The notes beneath the pieces were generated by a model. It was not told where the DNA came from and searched no databases. It saw nothing but the letters and a program-made list of their open reading frames with translations. This document shows positions 1 through 8,237 of a DNA stretch of 64,000 nucleotides, in pieces. Each line of letters begins with the position of its first letter. The first letter of the stretch is position 1. This DNA is from Chryseobacterium sp. Leaf394 (lineage in GTDB: Bacteria; Bacteroidota; Bacteroidia; Flavobacteriales; Weeksellaceae), in the NCBI RefSeq assembly GCF_001424105.1, contig NZ_LMQH01000012.1, positions 215,835 through 279,834 of the forward strand. Reading direction: 5' to 3'. Position numbers and translations under genes: made by a program.

Positions 1-2076
1 GGTTGGCAATATACCTACGATGCCGACAAAATCAGAGGGATCAAACAGACGCACCAGCCTTCCCCATGGATGAACGATTATGGAATGTTTTCGATTATGC
101 CAGTGACGGGGAAAACACGTTTTAATGAAGAAGAAAGAGCGAGCTGGTTTTCACATAAATCTGAAGTTTCAAAACCTTATTATTACAGTGTTTATCTCGC
201 TGATCATAACGTGACTGCCGAACTGACACCGACCGAAAGAGCAGCACAGATGCGCCTTACCTATCCCGAGTCCAGCGATTCATGGTTTGTGGTGGATGCT
301 TTTGATAAAGGATCAAGCATTACCATTATTCCGTCTCAAAATAAAATTGTCGGCTACTCCACACGGTATTCCCGTGGAAAACTGGTAAGTTTTAAAAACT
401 ATTTTGTCATTTATGCCGATAAACCATTCACCAAATATTCCACCTGGAAAGACAAAGATTTTGTAAAAGATGCTCTTGAAATTACCGGAGATCATTGTGG
501 CGCAGTAGTCGGTTTTGCTACAAAAACGGGTGAAAAAGTGAACCTGAGAATTGCTTCTTCGTTTATCAGTTTAGAGCAGGCTGAATTAAATTTACAGCGG
601 GAACTCAGCAAAGATTCATTTGATGAAACTTTAAATAAAGCCAAAACAGCGTGGAACCAAAAATTAAAAAGAGTGGAAATCGCAGGTGGAACCATTGATC
701 AGATGCGGACTTTCTACTCTTCACTCTACCGGATGCTTTGTTTTCCGCACAAAATGTATGAAGTCGATAAAGAAGGAAAAATTGTCCATTACAGTCCGTA
801 TTCAGGAAAGACAGAAGCCGGATATCGCTTTGCAGGAACCGGTTTCTGGGACACTTTCAGAGCACTCTACCCTTTTCTGAACCTTGTTTATCCCGACATC
901 AATCTTGAAATGCAGAAAGGTTTGATCAGTGATTACAAAGAAGGCGGCTGGCTGCCCGAATGGTCGAGTCCCTCCTATTCAGATATTATGATTGGAAATA
1001 ATTCTGCTTCTGTGGTGGCAGATGCTTACCTCAAAGGTCTGAGAGGATATGATATCGAAACGTTGTATCAGGCTTTGCTTCACGGTGCCAATAATGAAGG
1101 TCCGCAGGCAACAGGACGGCTGGGAATTGAATATTATAACAAATTAGGCTACGTTCCATATGATGTAAAAATTAATGAAAATGCTGCACGGACTTTAGAA
1201 TACGCTTACGATGATTTTGCCATCGCGCAACTCGGAAAAGCCTTGGGTAAACCGGAATCTGAATGGAAAGAATATTACAAACGTTCGCAGAATTTTCAGA
1301 AAGTGATCGATCCTGAAACAAAATTAGCGCGCGGAAGAAATCAGGATGGAAGTTTTCAGACGCCTTTCAATCCTTTTAAATGGGGCGATGCGTTTACAGA
1401 AGGAAATTCGTGGCATTACACCTGGTCGGTTTTTCAGGATATTGACGGACTGGCAAAACTGATGGGCGGAAGAAAAGAATTCTCGAAAAATTTAGATAAA
1501 ATATTTGAGCTGCCTCCGGTTTTTGATGATTCCTATTATGGCTCAACCATTCATGAAATTCAGGAAATGGTGAATGCGAATATGGGACAGTATGCCCACG
1601 GAAATCAGCCTGCACAGCACATTATTTACCTCTACAATTATTCAGGTGAACCCTGGAAAACACAGTATTGGGTTCGGGAAACGATGAACCGCCTTTACCA
1701 GCCAACTCCCGACGGATATTGCGGTGATGAGGATAACGGACAAACCTCGGCTTGGTATATTTTCTCTGCATTGGGTTTTTATCCCGTTACTCCGGCAACG
1801 GATCAGTACGTTTTGGGAGCGCCGCTTTTTAAAAATGCAAAAATTCATCTGAACAACGGAAACACCATTGAAATTAAAGCAGACAAGAACAGCGAAGAAA
1901 ACCGCTACGTCAATGCGCTGAAATATAACGGAAAGAAATATTCAAAAAACTGGCTCAGCCATGAAGAACTGATGAAGGGTGCCACTCTGAAATTTGAGAT
2001 GAGTTCACAGCCCAATAAACAGCGTGGGACTGATGAGAAGGATTTTCCTTATTCGTATTCGACTGGTTACAAATAA
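1..2076 (+). CDS. GH92 family alpha-mannosidase, 5' partial
   Basis: Exo-acting, calcium-dependent alpha-mannosidase of glycoside hydrolase family 92, normally exported to the periplasm where it trims mannose from glycans. The frame is open from base 1, so the N-terminus including any signal peptide lies outside; the ATG at 70 is internal. Hallmarks visible: the THQPSPWMNDYG block of the N-terminal sandwich domain at the very start, the GTGFWDTFRALYP and GNNSASVVADAY blocks of the helical catalytic barrel, and GDEDNGQTSAWYIFSALGFYP near the C-terminus, which carries the acidic residues of the active site. It ends at a strong bidirectional terminator. Family assignment is firm; the exact linkage specificity (1,2 / 1,3 / 1,6) cannot be read from sequence. 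Confidence 0.95.
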   Translation, partial: GWQYTYDADKIRGIKQTHQPSPWMNDYGMFSIMPVTGKTRFNEEERASWFSHKSEVSKPYYYSVYLADHNVTAELTPTERAAQMRLTYPESSDSWFVVDAFDKGSSITIIPSQNKIVGYSTRYSRGKLVSFKNYFVIYADKPFTKYSTWKDKDFVKDALEITGDHCGAVVGFATKTGEKVNLRIASSFISLEQAELNLQRELSKDSFDETLNKAKTAWNQKLKRVEIAGGTIDQMRTFYSSLYRMLCFPHKMYEVDKEGKIVHYSPYSGKTEAGYRFAGTGFWDTFRALYPFLNLVYPDINLEMQKGLISDYKEGGWLPEWSSPSYSDIMIGNNSASVVADAYLKGLRGYDIETLYQALLHGANNEGPQATGRLGIEYYNKLGYVPYDVKINENAARTLEYAYDDFAIAQLGKALGKPESEWKEYYKRSQNFQKVIDPETKLARGRNQDGSFQTPFNPFKWGDAFTEGNSWHYTWSVFQDIDGLAKLMGGRKEFSKNLDKIFELPPVFDDSYYGSTIHEIQEMVNANMGQYAHGNQPAQHIIYLYNYSGEPWKTQYWVRETMNRLYQPTPDGYCGDEDNGQTSAWYIFSALGFYPVTPATDQYVLGAPLFKNAKIHLNNGNTIEIKADKNSEENRYVNALKYNGKKYSKNWLSHEELMKGATLKFEMSSQPNKQRGTDEKDFPYSYSTGYK

Positions 2077-2109
2077 TAAAGAGAGACTTTCGGGTCTCTC
2101 TTTATTATT
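2072..2109. terminator. bidirectional intrinsic terminator
   Basis: A 16-bp perfect stem (2072-2087 paired with 2094-2109) with loop TTTCGG. The stem is A-rich on the left and T-rich on the right, so it can end both the GH92 transcript (+) and the convergent gene at 2116 (-). It includes the mannosidase stop codon. Confidence 0.85.
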
Positions 2110-2115
2110 TATTAT

Positions 2116-3144
2116 CTATTTTTTCATAAAACCCTCCGGCAAAATATAATTTCCGGTCAGAGGATCAAGAATTACTTCGGAACCTGCCATGGCACTTCTC
2201 TTCTTCGCTGCATTTGTATCAATTGCTGATATGGCAACATTGGCGACCACACTACCAATAATGCCCGCGACGCCGCCACCAAGCATAATCATTGGAGAAC
2301 TATTAGATTCAGGATAGAGCTCCTCTTTTTTAGCTTCAATGAATAATCCCTGCTCATCTCTGAAAATTTCTACATAACCCACTGGAATTACCTTGAAAGG
2401 AATACCATTATGAACAAATGCATAAAAGTTTCTGATAGGCTCTTTTTTGTCTCCGTTAACTGCTTTGGTCACAACGCCTTTTTTATCGGTTTCGATGGTA
2501 AAACCTGCCTCTGGATTGTGGGTGAAAAAGCTGTAATAATCTTTATAAACACCTTCTTTAAGTTCGTCTGCTTTTAAAATTTCAAGTTTATCTTTTAAAA
2601 TCGTGGCATAGTTTGGAAGTTCTGTTTCGGAAACTGCAAAATCCCACTGTCTGGCTTCGTAGGATTTTTTCAGGAGATCGGTGAAAGTAAGCGTCAGTTT
2701 TTTTGAGAGACTTTGTGCTAAATAAGGTGTTGTACGGGACGATACGGTAGTAACAGTGTCCTTTTTATACAGAAAATGATATCCATCTTCTTTCTTTATA
2801 AAAGTACTTGCCCGGATTTCAAGTTTTCCGATTGAGAATTTCTCTTTTTTATCTTCGCTCAAAGTAATATTTTCAAGAAGCATAACCAGTTCCTCATTTC
2901 CTCTCAAAGGATTGTACTTGTAAAACCAGTTTTTAAAATCTGTTTCAGCATTATTTTCAAACACCAGATTAACCTGATCTTTATGATACATCACAGAACC
3001 AATCTCCGGATTTGATCTTTTGTCGATTACTGTGAAGCTTTTATAATTTGTTTTATTGTTTTTAATTGATTTTGAAAGATCAATGGTTTCGGTTTTCTGT
3101 GAAAATGCCAGGAAAGGCAGTAATAAAAAGATAAATTTTGTCAT
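2116..3144 (-). CDS. exported protein of unknown function
   Basis: 342-residue protein I do not recognise. Residues 1-15 form a signal peptide ending at an FSQ-type cleavage site, so it is exported. The body is mixed Lys/Glu-rich and contains one hydrophobic, glycine-rich segment near the C-terminus (GGGVAGIIGSVVANVAISAI, about residues 288-307) that could be a membrane hairpin, followed by a short charged tail. No catalytic motif is evident. It is monocistronic: a terminator lies between it and the upstream stress cluster, and it converges on the GH92 gene. A CAAAAGTA box (reverse of TACTTTTG) sits 15 bp upstream of its start. Confidence 0.75.
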   Translation of the reverse strand: MTKFIFLLLPFLAFSQKTETIDLSKSIKNNKTNYKSFTVIDKRSNPEIGSVMYHKDQVNLVFENNAETDFKNWFYKYNPLRGNEELVMLLENITLSEDKKEKFSIGKLEIRASTFIKKEDGYHFLYKKDTVTTVSSRTTPYLAQSLSKKLTLTFTDLLKKSYEARQWDFAVSETELPNYATILKDKLEILKADELKEGVYKDYYSFFTHNPEAGFTIETDKKGVVTKAVNGDKKEPIRNFYAFVHNGIPFKVIPVGYVEIFRDEQGLFIEAKKEELYPESNSSPMIMLGGGVAGIIGSVVANVAISAIDTNAAKKRSAMAGSEVILDPLTGNYILPEGFMKK

Positions 3145-3158
3145 TTCCAGATTTTTCT

Positions 3159-3166
3159 CAAAAGTA
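3159..3166 (-). promoter_or_regulatory. candidate -7 element for the gene starting at 3144
   Basis: Minus-strand TACTTTTG matches the Bacteroidota TAnnTTTG -7 box. The nearest TTG that could act as a -33 element is about 24 bp upstream (3191-3193), slightly long, and overlaps the preceding terminator hairpin. Confidence 0.4.
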
Positions 3167-3180
3167 TGAATTTAAATCAA

Positions 3181-3212
3181 ACGACCCTCACAAAATCAAT
3201 TGCGAGGGTCGT
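3181..3212 (-). terminator. terminator of the sigma-factor operon
   Basis: ACGACCCTC (3181-3189) pairs perfectly with GAGGGTCGT (3204-3212). On the minus strand the hairpin is followed by a T-rich stretch. It lies just after the stop of the Spy-like gene. Confidence 0.7.
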
Positions 3213-3250
3213 TCAAACATTAAAAAAATAAACTATTATGTAGACTGCTT

Positions 3251-3745
3251 TTACGGTCTTGAGCCTTTTTTGTCTCCGTGAGGTTTTCTTTCGTTCATTT
3301 TATCTCTCATCATTGACTCAGAATTAAAAAGCTTCAAAACCTTTTGGCAAGGGATTACTTTCTGCATTTTTTCTGCATATTCTTTTCTGTTATCCAGCAT
3401 CTGTTGTCCTACATCAAAACTTTGATTCAGTTTTGTTTTGGCTTCTTCCTCAGAAAGCGTTTCAGGATTAAAATCAGAATCAAACTGTGATTTAATCTGT
3501 TTCTGCTTATCCATATATTCATTGTACAGTTTTGTGAATTCTTCCTTATCGTCGGCATCAATATTCAACTGCTCCAGTACCATATTATTCCGGAATTTGA
3601 TGAGCAAAGCTTTTCTTTCTTCCGGTGACATTTTATTGATAATTTCTTTGCGCTGCTTGGGATCCATCTTCTTCCAGTCGTAGTCTTTCTGGGCAAAAAC
3701 TCCCAAACTGCAGAATGCAAATAATATTAAAAAAAGTTTCTTCAT
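3251..3745 (-). CDS. Spy/CpxP-like periplasmic protein
   Basis: Small exported helical protein of 164 residues. The start is ATG at 3745 (MKKLF...), giving a clean signal peptide ending at VFAQ; an 11-residue upstream extension would spoil it. The mature part is highly charged and helical, with the MSPEERKALLIKFRNNMVLEQLNID pattern typical of Spy/CpxP or zinc-resistance-type periplasmic sensors, which are usually chaperones or regulators of envelope stress. It is the third gene of a sigma / anti-sigma / Spy-like operon (7-bp gap after the anti-sigma gene), which supports an envelope-stress role. That role is inferred from context. One cysteine (in KVIPCQKV) is present in the mature protein. 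Confidence 0.7.
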   Translation of the reverse strand: MKKLFLILFAFCSLGVFAQKDYDWKKMDPKQRKEIINKMSPEERKALLIKFRNNMVLEQLNIDADDKEEFTKLYNEYMDKQKQIKSQFDSDFNPETLSEEEAKTKLNQSFDVGQQMLDNRKEYAEKMQKVIPCQKVLKLFNSESMMRDKMNERKPHGDKKGSRP

Positions 3746-3752
3746 CTTCTGT

Positions 3753-4460
3753 TTAGTTATAAAGATCCAAATACACATCCTGATTACCGTTCACTGCAAG
3801 ATCTGCAATCTCAGAACTGGTAAAAGAATCCAGATATTCGTTCATCTGTTTTTCGGTCTGTTTCGCTGATGCTGATACTGTTTTCACTTTTTGGACAGTA
3901 TTCACATTCTGTGAAGCATGGCTTACAACCGGTTTTATATTCCGATCTTCAGCTGTTTGATTATCCGATTCTACAGAAGTTAAATCTGCCTGTAAAGTTT
4001 CATATGCAATCTGGCTTTCTTTTTTCGGAGTAACTTCTGCAAGATTATTTGCCGGTGCTACATCTGAAATTCCGTTATACACTAATGATCCTCCAAATAC
4101 AAGCGCTAGACAAGCAGCTGCTGTATATGCCCAGTTGAGTCTGATAATCGGTGCTTTTTTCTCAACTTTGATTTCCGCAAGTACCTTATTCTGAACACTT
4201 TCAAACAAATGTTCCGGAAGTTTATAAATGTTTTTTCTCTCAAGGTTTTCTACATTGAAACCTCTGATTTCTGACATCACATTATTTTGAACTGTTTCAA
4301 ACAAATCATCCGAAACTTTGTAAATGTTCTTTCGCTCTAATTTCTCAACATCGAAATCATTCACTCCGGTCAACACTTTATCCTGAATATTCTGGAACAA
4401 ATTATCCGGAACTCTGTAAATGTTTTTCCGTTCTAATTTTTCTATATCGAAGTCTTTCAT
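3753..4460 (-). CDS. putative anti-sigma factor with triplicated N-terminal motif
   Basis: 235-residue single-pass membrane protein encoded directly downstream (17 bp) of an ECF sigma factor, the usual place for its anti-sigma factor. The cytoplasmic N-terminus consists of three near-identical 32-residue units (residues 3-34, 35-66, 67-98) sharing the core EKLERKNIYKV-D-LFE-VQ-KV. A membrane segment follows (about residues 109-128, YTAAACLALVFGGSLVYNG), then a periplasmic Ser/Thr/Gln-rich tail. There is no ZAS-type HxxxCxxC zinc motif. Typical flavobacterial homologues in my recollection carry a single copy of the N-terminal motif, so the triplication is unusual. Function is inferred from position and topology. 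Confidence 0.7.
   Translation of the reverse strand: MKDFDIEKLERKNIYRVPDNLFQNIQDKVLTGVNDFDVEKLERKNIYKVSDDLFETVQNNVMSEIRGFNVENLERKNIYKLPEHLFESVQNKVLAEIKVEKKAPIIRLNWAYTAAACLALVFGGSLVYNGISDVAPANNLAEVTPKKESQIAYETLQADLTSVESDNQTAEDRNIKPVVSHASQNVNTVQKVKTVSASAKQTEKQMNEYLDSFTSSEIADLAVNGNQDVYLDLYN
4167..4454 (-). repeat. three 96-bp in-frame tandem repeats
   Basis: Three direct 96-bp units encode residues 3-34, 35-66 and 67-98 of the anti-sigma-like protein. The protein units are roughly two-thirds identical (ERKNIY is invariant), and the DNA copies have already diverged at synonymous sites. Confidence 0.85.
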
Positions 4461-4477
4461 GTTTTGGTTTTGAAAAA

Positions 4478-5029
4478 TTATTTTTCGTAATTTTCTTTTA
4501 TATACTCTTCTATTTTCTGTTTGGCGTAATGATAATTGGTTTTCAAAGTACCAACAGACATATCCACAATTTTTGAGATCTCCTCGTAAGGAAGATCATC
4601 ATAATACCTCATCATAAAGACGAGTTTCTGCTTCTCCGGCAGGCTCTGTATCGCATTCTGCAGCAAAATCTGTATATCTTCTGCATCGGTTCCTGCATTA
4701 TCTGCAACAAGATTCTGCATGTGATAATCAGGATCTTCATCTGTCTTCTGCATTTTTTTCAGTTTATTAAGCTGTTGCAGCGACTCGTTAGTTGCAATTC
4801 TGTACAGCCAGGTGTAAAGCTGACTGTCATTTTTGAACTGATGAAAATTCTGATAAGCTTTAATAAATGTTTCCTGCAAAGTATCCTGAGCCAGATCTCC
4901 ATCAACGATAATTCTCCTGATGTGCCAGTACAGCCGGCTCTGGTAAGCATCCATCAAAGCACGAACTCCTTTTTCACGAGTTTGCGGGTCTTGCATCAAC
5001 GAAATTATTTCCGCGTCTTTATTCTTCAT
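4478..5029 (-). CDS. ECF-type RNA polymerase sigma factor
   Basis: 183-residue sigma-70 family protein of the extracytoplasmic-function class. Region 2 is seen as LYTWLYRIATNESLQQLNKLKK (about residues 73-94), and region 4 as LPEKQKLVFMMRYYDDLPYEEISKI followed by the helix-turn-helix VDMSVGTLKTNYHYAKQKI (about residues 130-174). There is no region 1 or 3, and the length is typical. It directs transcription of a stress regulon, and the two downstream genes look like its anti-sigma factor and a Spy-like periplasmic protein. A CAAAAATA box upstream is a plausible promoter. Identity as ECF sigma is firm; the regulon is unknown. Confidence 0.93.
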   Translation of the reverse strand: MKNKDAEIISLMQDPQTREKGVRALMDAYQSRLYWHIRRIIVDGDLAQDTLQETFIKAYQNFHQFKNDSQLYTWLYRIATNESLQQLNKLKKMQKTDEDPDYHMQNLVADNAGTDAEDIQILLQNAIQSLPEKQKLVFMMRYYDDLPYEEISKIVDMSVGTLKTNYHYAKQKIEEYIKENYEK

Positions 5030-5054
5030 AAGATGCTTTCATTGTTTTGGATTA

Positions 5055-5087
5055 CAAAAATAGCTGAAAGTTAAATTACTTCTTCAA
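5055..5087 (-). promoter_or_regulatory. candidate promoter of the sigma-factor operon
   Basis: On the minus strand a TTG (5085-5087) is followed, 22 bp later, by TATTTTTG (5055-5062), matching the Bacteroidota TTG-N17-23-TAnnTTTG pattern. The sigma-factor ATG is about 25 bp downstream. Confidence 0.5.
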
Positions 5088-5396
5088 TTTTGAGCCCATT
5101 AAATTATTATTAGTTTAAAAAAGAGATTAAATTTAACCCTAAATTTATTGAAAATAAAATTATCCACTCATAACTGCAGATTTTAAAAATCATAAATCGA
5201 ATATTTAACTAAGTCAAAGTCACAAAAGAAAAGCTTGAAAAATTTAGAAACATTCCTGTTCACATTGACATTGCCTTAATTTTTTACCTTGGTAAACCTT
5301 AAAATTCTAAAGTATAATTTACCTTAAAAACTTAAAGATCTTAATGGTTCAAACCTTTAAAATATTTCGTCAAACATAAATCACAACCAAAATCTT

Positions 5397-5404
5397 TATC
5401 TTTG
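5397..5404 (+). promoter_or_regulatory. -7 box implying a leaderless transcript
   Basis: TATCTTTG matches TAnnTTTG exactly and ends only 4 bp before the ATG at 5409. Bacteroidota transcription starts a few bases after this box, so the mRNA would begin at or next to the start codon. No good TTG -33 element is seen. Confidence 0.45.
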
Positions 5405-5408
5405 TTTT

Positions 5409-6161
5409 ATGCAAATTGTAATCATCGGTTCCGGAAATGTCGCTTATCATCTGGCGAAAGCTTTCGTTTTAAATAAAATTCCTGTCGCTCAGATTTTTGG
5501 AAGAAACGAAACTGAACTTCAAAAAATTTCTTCAGAATTAAATATTCCTTTCTCAAATGAAAAACCGGAAGATGCGGATTTGTATCTGATTTGTGTAAGC
5601 GACAGTTCGGTAAAAAATGTTTCTGAATTGATTACAAAAACAGACTGTTTAGTTGCACACACTTCAGGATCTTTGCCTAAAGAAATTATGGTAGGAGCGT
5701 ACAGAAAATCAAGCTTTTATCCGTTACAGACATTTTCAAAATCAAAAGATTTAGAGTATTCAAAAATTCCTTTTTTTATTGAAACTGAAAATGAAGAAGA
5801 CCAGAAAACTTTGACTAAACTTGCTTTAAAAATTTCAGAAAATGTGATGGAAAGTACGTATGAAAAAAGAAAATACATTCATTTGACAGCGGTTTTTGCC
5901 TGCAATTTTGTGAATCATCTTTTTTCGAGAGCAAAAGAAATTTCAGACGCTCAGGAAATTCCGTTTGATTATTTTTTGCCATTAATCGATGAAACCGTTC
6001 ATAAAATCAGTGAAATTGATCCCAAATTTGCCCAAACCGGTCCAGCGGTAAGGAACGATAAAAGAATTTTAGAATTACACGAGCAATTGCTGAAAAATGA
6101 AAGCCTCGAAATTTATAAAACGATGAATCTTTCCATCAAAAAAATGTATCAGTTGCCATAA
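5409..6161 (+). CDS. DUF2520 Rossmann-fold oxidoreductase-like protein
   Basis: 250 residues. The N-terminus MQIVIIGSGNVAYHLAKAF is a dinucleotide-binding Rossmann fold (GxGxVA), and the block CVSDSSVKNVSELI plus VAHTSGSLP resembles F420/NADP-dependent reductases. The C-terminal helical domain (YEKRKYIHLTAVFACNFVNHLF ...) matches the DUF2520 family, which sits structurally next to 6-phosphogluconate- and ketopantoate-type dehydrogenases. Substrate is unknown. It opens a plus-strand run that continues with SIMPL, KdsC-like and Maf genes, as commonly seen in flavobacteria. The start codon is fixed because the Rossmann motif begins right after it. Confidence 0.85.
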   Translation: MQIVIIGSGNVAYHLAKAFVLNKIPVAQIFGRNETELQKISSELNIPFSNEKPEDADLYLICVSDSSVKNVSELITKTDCLVAHTSGSLPKEIMVGAYRKSSFYPLQTFSKSKDLEYSKIPFFIETENEEDQKTLTKLALKISENVMESTYEKRKYIHLTAVFACNFVNHLFSRAKEISDAQEIPFDYFLPLIDETVHKISEIDPKFAQTGPAVRNDKRILELHEQLLKNESLEIYKTMNLSIKKMYQLP

Positions 6162-6166
6162 AGTAT

Positions 6167-6174
6167 TAACTTTG
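6167..6174 (+). promoter_or_regulatory. candidate -7 element
   Basis: TAACTTTG matches TAnnTTTG in the 29-bp gap before the SIMPL gene (ATG at 6191). No TTG lies at the preferred spacing, so this may be coincidental and the gene may be co-transcribed with the upstream one. Confidence 0.3.
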
Positions 6175-6190
6175 ATGAAAACCGACAAAA

Positions 6191-6946
6191 ATGAAAACCA
6201 AAGTCATCCATTCTCTCATTATTGGAGCAGCCATCGTGATTACTGCTCTCATCTTAGGTTCAAGTTTTAAAAACAGAAACTTAAAACAGGATACCATTTC
6301 CGTTACCGGGCTAGGTTCTAAAGATTTTCTTTCAGACGAAATGAGTTGGGGAGGAAGTTTTGATGCCAGTGCGATGGATGCAAAAGATGCTTACAGCATA
6401 ATTTCGCAGGATAAGGAAAAAGTGAAAGCTTTCTTCTACAGCAAAGGTTTTAAAGCCGGAGAATTTGCTTTCGGCGGAGTTAATTTCTCAAAATCTTTCC
6501 GCACAGTTACCACCAAAGATGCAGACGGCGCAGAAAGGTCAGAAGAAATTTTCGACGGTTACAGAGCTTCACAGAATGTATTTTTCAGAGCAAAGAAAAA
6601 TCCGGATCTGATGAAAAAAATTGAAACGGTAATGGATAAAACTGCCGAACTCATCAATAGTGGAGTACAGTTTGAGCCATCCGCTGCTCAGTATACTTAT
6701 TCTGATCTTTCATCTCTGAAACACAGTCTGATACAGGCAGGGGCAAAAGATGCCAGAGAAAGGGCTGAAAAAATTGTTGAAAGTGCCGATGGTGATTTAG
6801 GCAAATTAAAAGATGCTTCGATGGGTGTTTTTCAGATTACAGCGAAAGGTTCGACAGATGAAGACAGCTATGGCGGAAATTTCGACACTTCAAGCAAAGA
6901 AAAATCAGCAAGAATTACGGTAAGACTGACGTATAATCTTGATTAA
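6191..6946 (+). CDS. SIMPL domain-containing protein (DUF541)
   Basis: 251 residues with an N-terminal uncleaved membrane anchor or signal peptide (MKTKVIHSLIIGAAIVITALILGSS shape, described here as one hydrophobic segment at residues 7-24). The rest is a SIMPL/DUF541 domain, recognisable from the beginning ISVTGLGSKDFLSDEMSW and the end ARITVRLTYNL, with the ARERAEKI helix in between. SIMPL proteins are periplasmic or envelope-anchored and form oligomers; their biochemical role is largely unsettled. It is probably co-transcribed with the flanking plus-strand genes. Confidence 0.85.
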   Translation: MKTKVIHSLIIGAAIVITALILGSSFKNRNLKQDTISVTGLGSKDFLSDEMSWGGSFDASAMDAKDAYSIISQDKEKVKAFFYSKGFKAGEFAFGGVNFSKSFRTVTTKDADGAERSEEIFDGYRASQNVFFRAKKNPDLMKKIETVMDKTAELINSGVQFEPSAAQYTYSDLSSLKHSLIQAGAKDARERAEKIVESADGDLGKLKDASMGVFQITAKGSTDEDSYGGNFDTSSKEKSARITVRLTYNLD

Positions 6947-7039
6947 ATTAATTTAAAATACAATAAAAACGATAAGTGAATGCAATTGACCTGAATCTTC
7001 TATCATTCATCAATTATCATTTATCAATCATAAAGAAAA

Positions 7040-7558
7040 ATGAGTTATAAAGAAAAATTAAAAGATATAAAAGCCTTCGTTTTTGACGTAGACGGTGTTT
7101 TCACAGACGGAAGCGTTTATCTGATGCCCGGCGGAAATATGAGCAGAGTAATGAATGTTCTGGATGGATATGCTGTAGTAAAGGCCTTAAAAAATGACTA
7201 TTTAATCGGTGTGATCACAGGCGGAAATGACGAAATGGTGAGACACCGCATCAATTATCTCGGAATTGAAGATTATTATGCAAAATCACACAACAAAATG
7301 GTGGATTATGAAAATTTTAAGTCTAAATATAATTTAGAAAACGAAGAAATTCTCACGATGGGCGACGATCTTCCGGATATTCACATGATGGAAAATTCTG
7401 CAATTGCGACGTGTCCCGAAAATGCAGTTCCTGAAGTAAAAAATATTTCAGACTACATTTCTACAGTAAAAGGTGGGAGCGGAGCTGTACGGGATGTGAT
7501 TGAGCAGGTAATGAAGGTGCAGGGAAAATGGCATGACGACAATACACAATCGGTCTGA
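7040..7558 (+). CDS. kdsC: KdsC-like HAD phosphatase
   Basis: 172-residue HAD-superfamily hydrolase of the KdsC type, which lacks a cap domain and works as a tetramer. It removes phosphate from 3-deoxy-D-manno-octulosonate 8-phosphate in lipopolysaccharide core synthesis. Motif I is FDVDGVFTDG (residues 15-24, nucleophile Asp15 and acid/base Asp17), motif II is VITGG, and motif IV is GDDLPDIHMM. The length is the family norm. It is followed 41 bp later by maf. A related use of the fold on sialic-acid-type sugars cannot be excluded. Confidence 0.88.
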   Translation: MSYKEKLKDIKAFVFDVDGVFTDGSVYLMPGGNMSRVMNVLDGYAVVKALKNDYLIGVITGGNDEMVRHRINYLGIEDYYAKSHNKMVDYENFKSKYNLENEEILTMGDDLPDIHMMENSAIATCPENAVPEVKNISDYISTVKGGSGAVRDVIEQVMKVQGKWHDDNTQSV

Positions 7559-7599
7559 TTTTTAAAATCAGAAAAAATCAATAATAGTTTATAAATTCA

Positions 7600-8154
7600 A
7601 TGAAAATACTTTTAGCATCACAGTCTCCCAGAAGAAAAGAACTTTTATCCAGCTTAGGTTTCGGTTTTGAAGTCGTTAAAATTGACTGCGAAGAGATTGT
7701 TCCTGAAGACATAAAAGTAGGAGAGTCTGCCGCGTATTTGTCTGAATTAAAAGCCAATGTATTCAGAGATTTGGCGGATGATGAAGTGCTGATTACTGCA
7801 GATACCGTTGTTGCGACAGAAAATCAGTTTTTGGGAAAACCTCTGGATGAAGATGAAGCCAGAAAGATGCTGAAACTTTTATCTGGTAAAACACATCAGG
7901 TTTACACAGCTGTTACGATTAAAACCTTAGATAAAACCATCACGGAAACCGACGTTGCCGATGTGGAATTTGAGGAAATCTCCGATGAGGAAATTGATTT
8001 TTACATAAAAAACTACCAACCATTCGACAAAGCAGGCAGCTACGGAATACAGGAATGGCTGGGAATGGCAAAAATTAAAAACATAAAAGGAAGTTATTAT
8101 ACGATAATGGGACTTCCGACGCATCTTGTTTATCAAATTTTGAAAAATATTTAA
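7600..8154 (+). CDS. maf: Maf family nucleotide pyrophosphatase
   Basis: 184 residues. Maf proteins hydrolyse non-canonical or modified nucleoside triphosphates (dTTP/UTP or m7GTP type), acting as house-cleaning enzymes in the cytoplasm. Diagnostic features are the N-terminal LASQSPRRKELLSSLGF, the TADTVV motif (residues 67-72) with the metal-binding Asp, SGKTHQVYTAV (substrate binding) and DKAGSYGIQ with the catalytic-site Lys. Length is typical. It is encoded between the KdsC-like gene and porW. Confidence 0.93.
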   Translation: MKILLASQSPRRKELLSSLGFGFEVVKIDCEEIVPEDIKVGESAAYLSELKANVFRDLADDEVLITADTVVATENQFLGKPLDEDEARKMLKLLSGKTHQVYTAVTIKTLDKTITETDVADVEFEEISDEEIDFYIKNYQPFDKAGSYGIQEWLGMAKIKNIKGSYYTIMGLPTHLVYQILKNI

Positions 8155-8237
8155 AAAATTCCAAATAAAAATTTGTTATTTTTACAAAATCATCATTCTG
8201 TCATAATAAAAAGCAGATTAGAGAGTTATATTAGATA

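Larger units (their letters stand above)
5030..5408. other. divergent intergenic region
   Basis: 379 bp of AT-rich sequence between the divergent sigma-factor operon (-) and the DUF2520 gene (+). It holds a candidate promoter at each end. I see no RNA gene, palindrome or ORF worth calling. An isolated TTATCCACT at 5160-5168 resembles a DnaA box but stands alone. Confidence 0.6.

Noticed and set aside
5160..5168. TTATCCACT, a DnaA-box-like 9-mer
   Set aside because: It is a single isolated match in AT-rich DNA, without neighbours; used only as a background reminder for the candidate origin.
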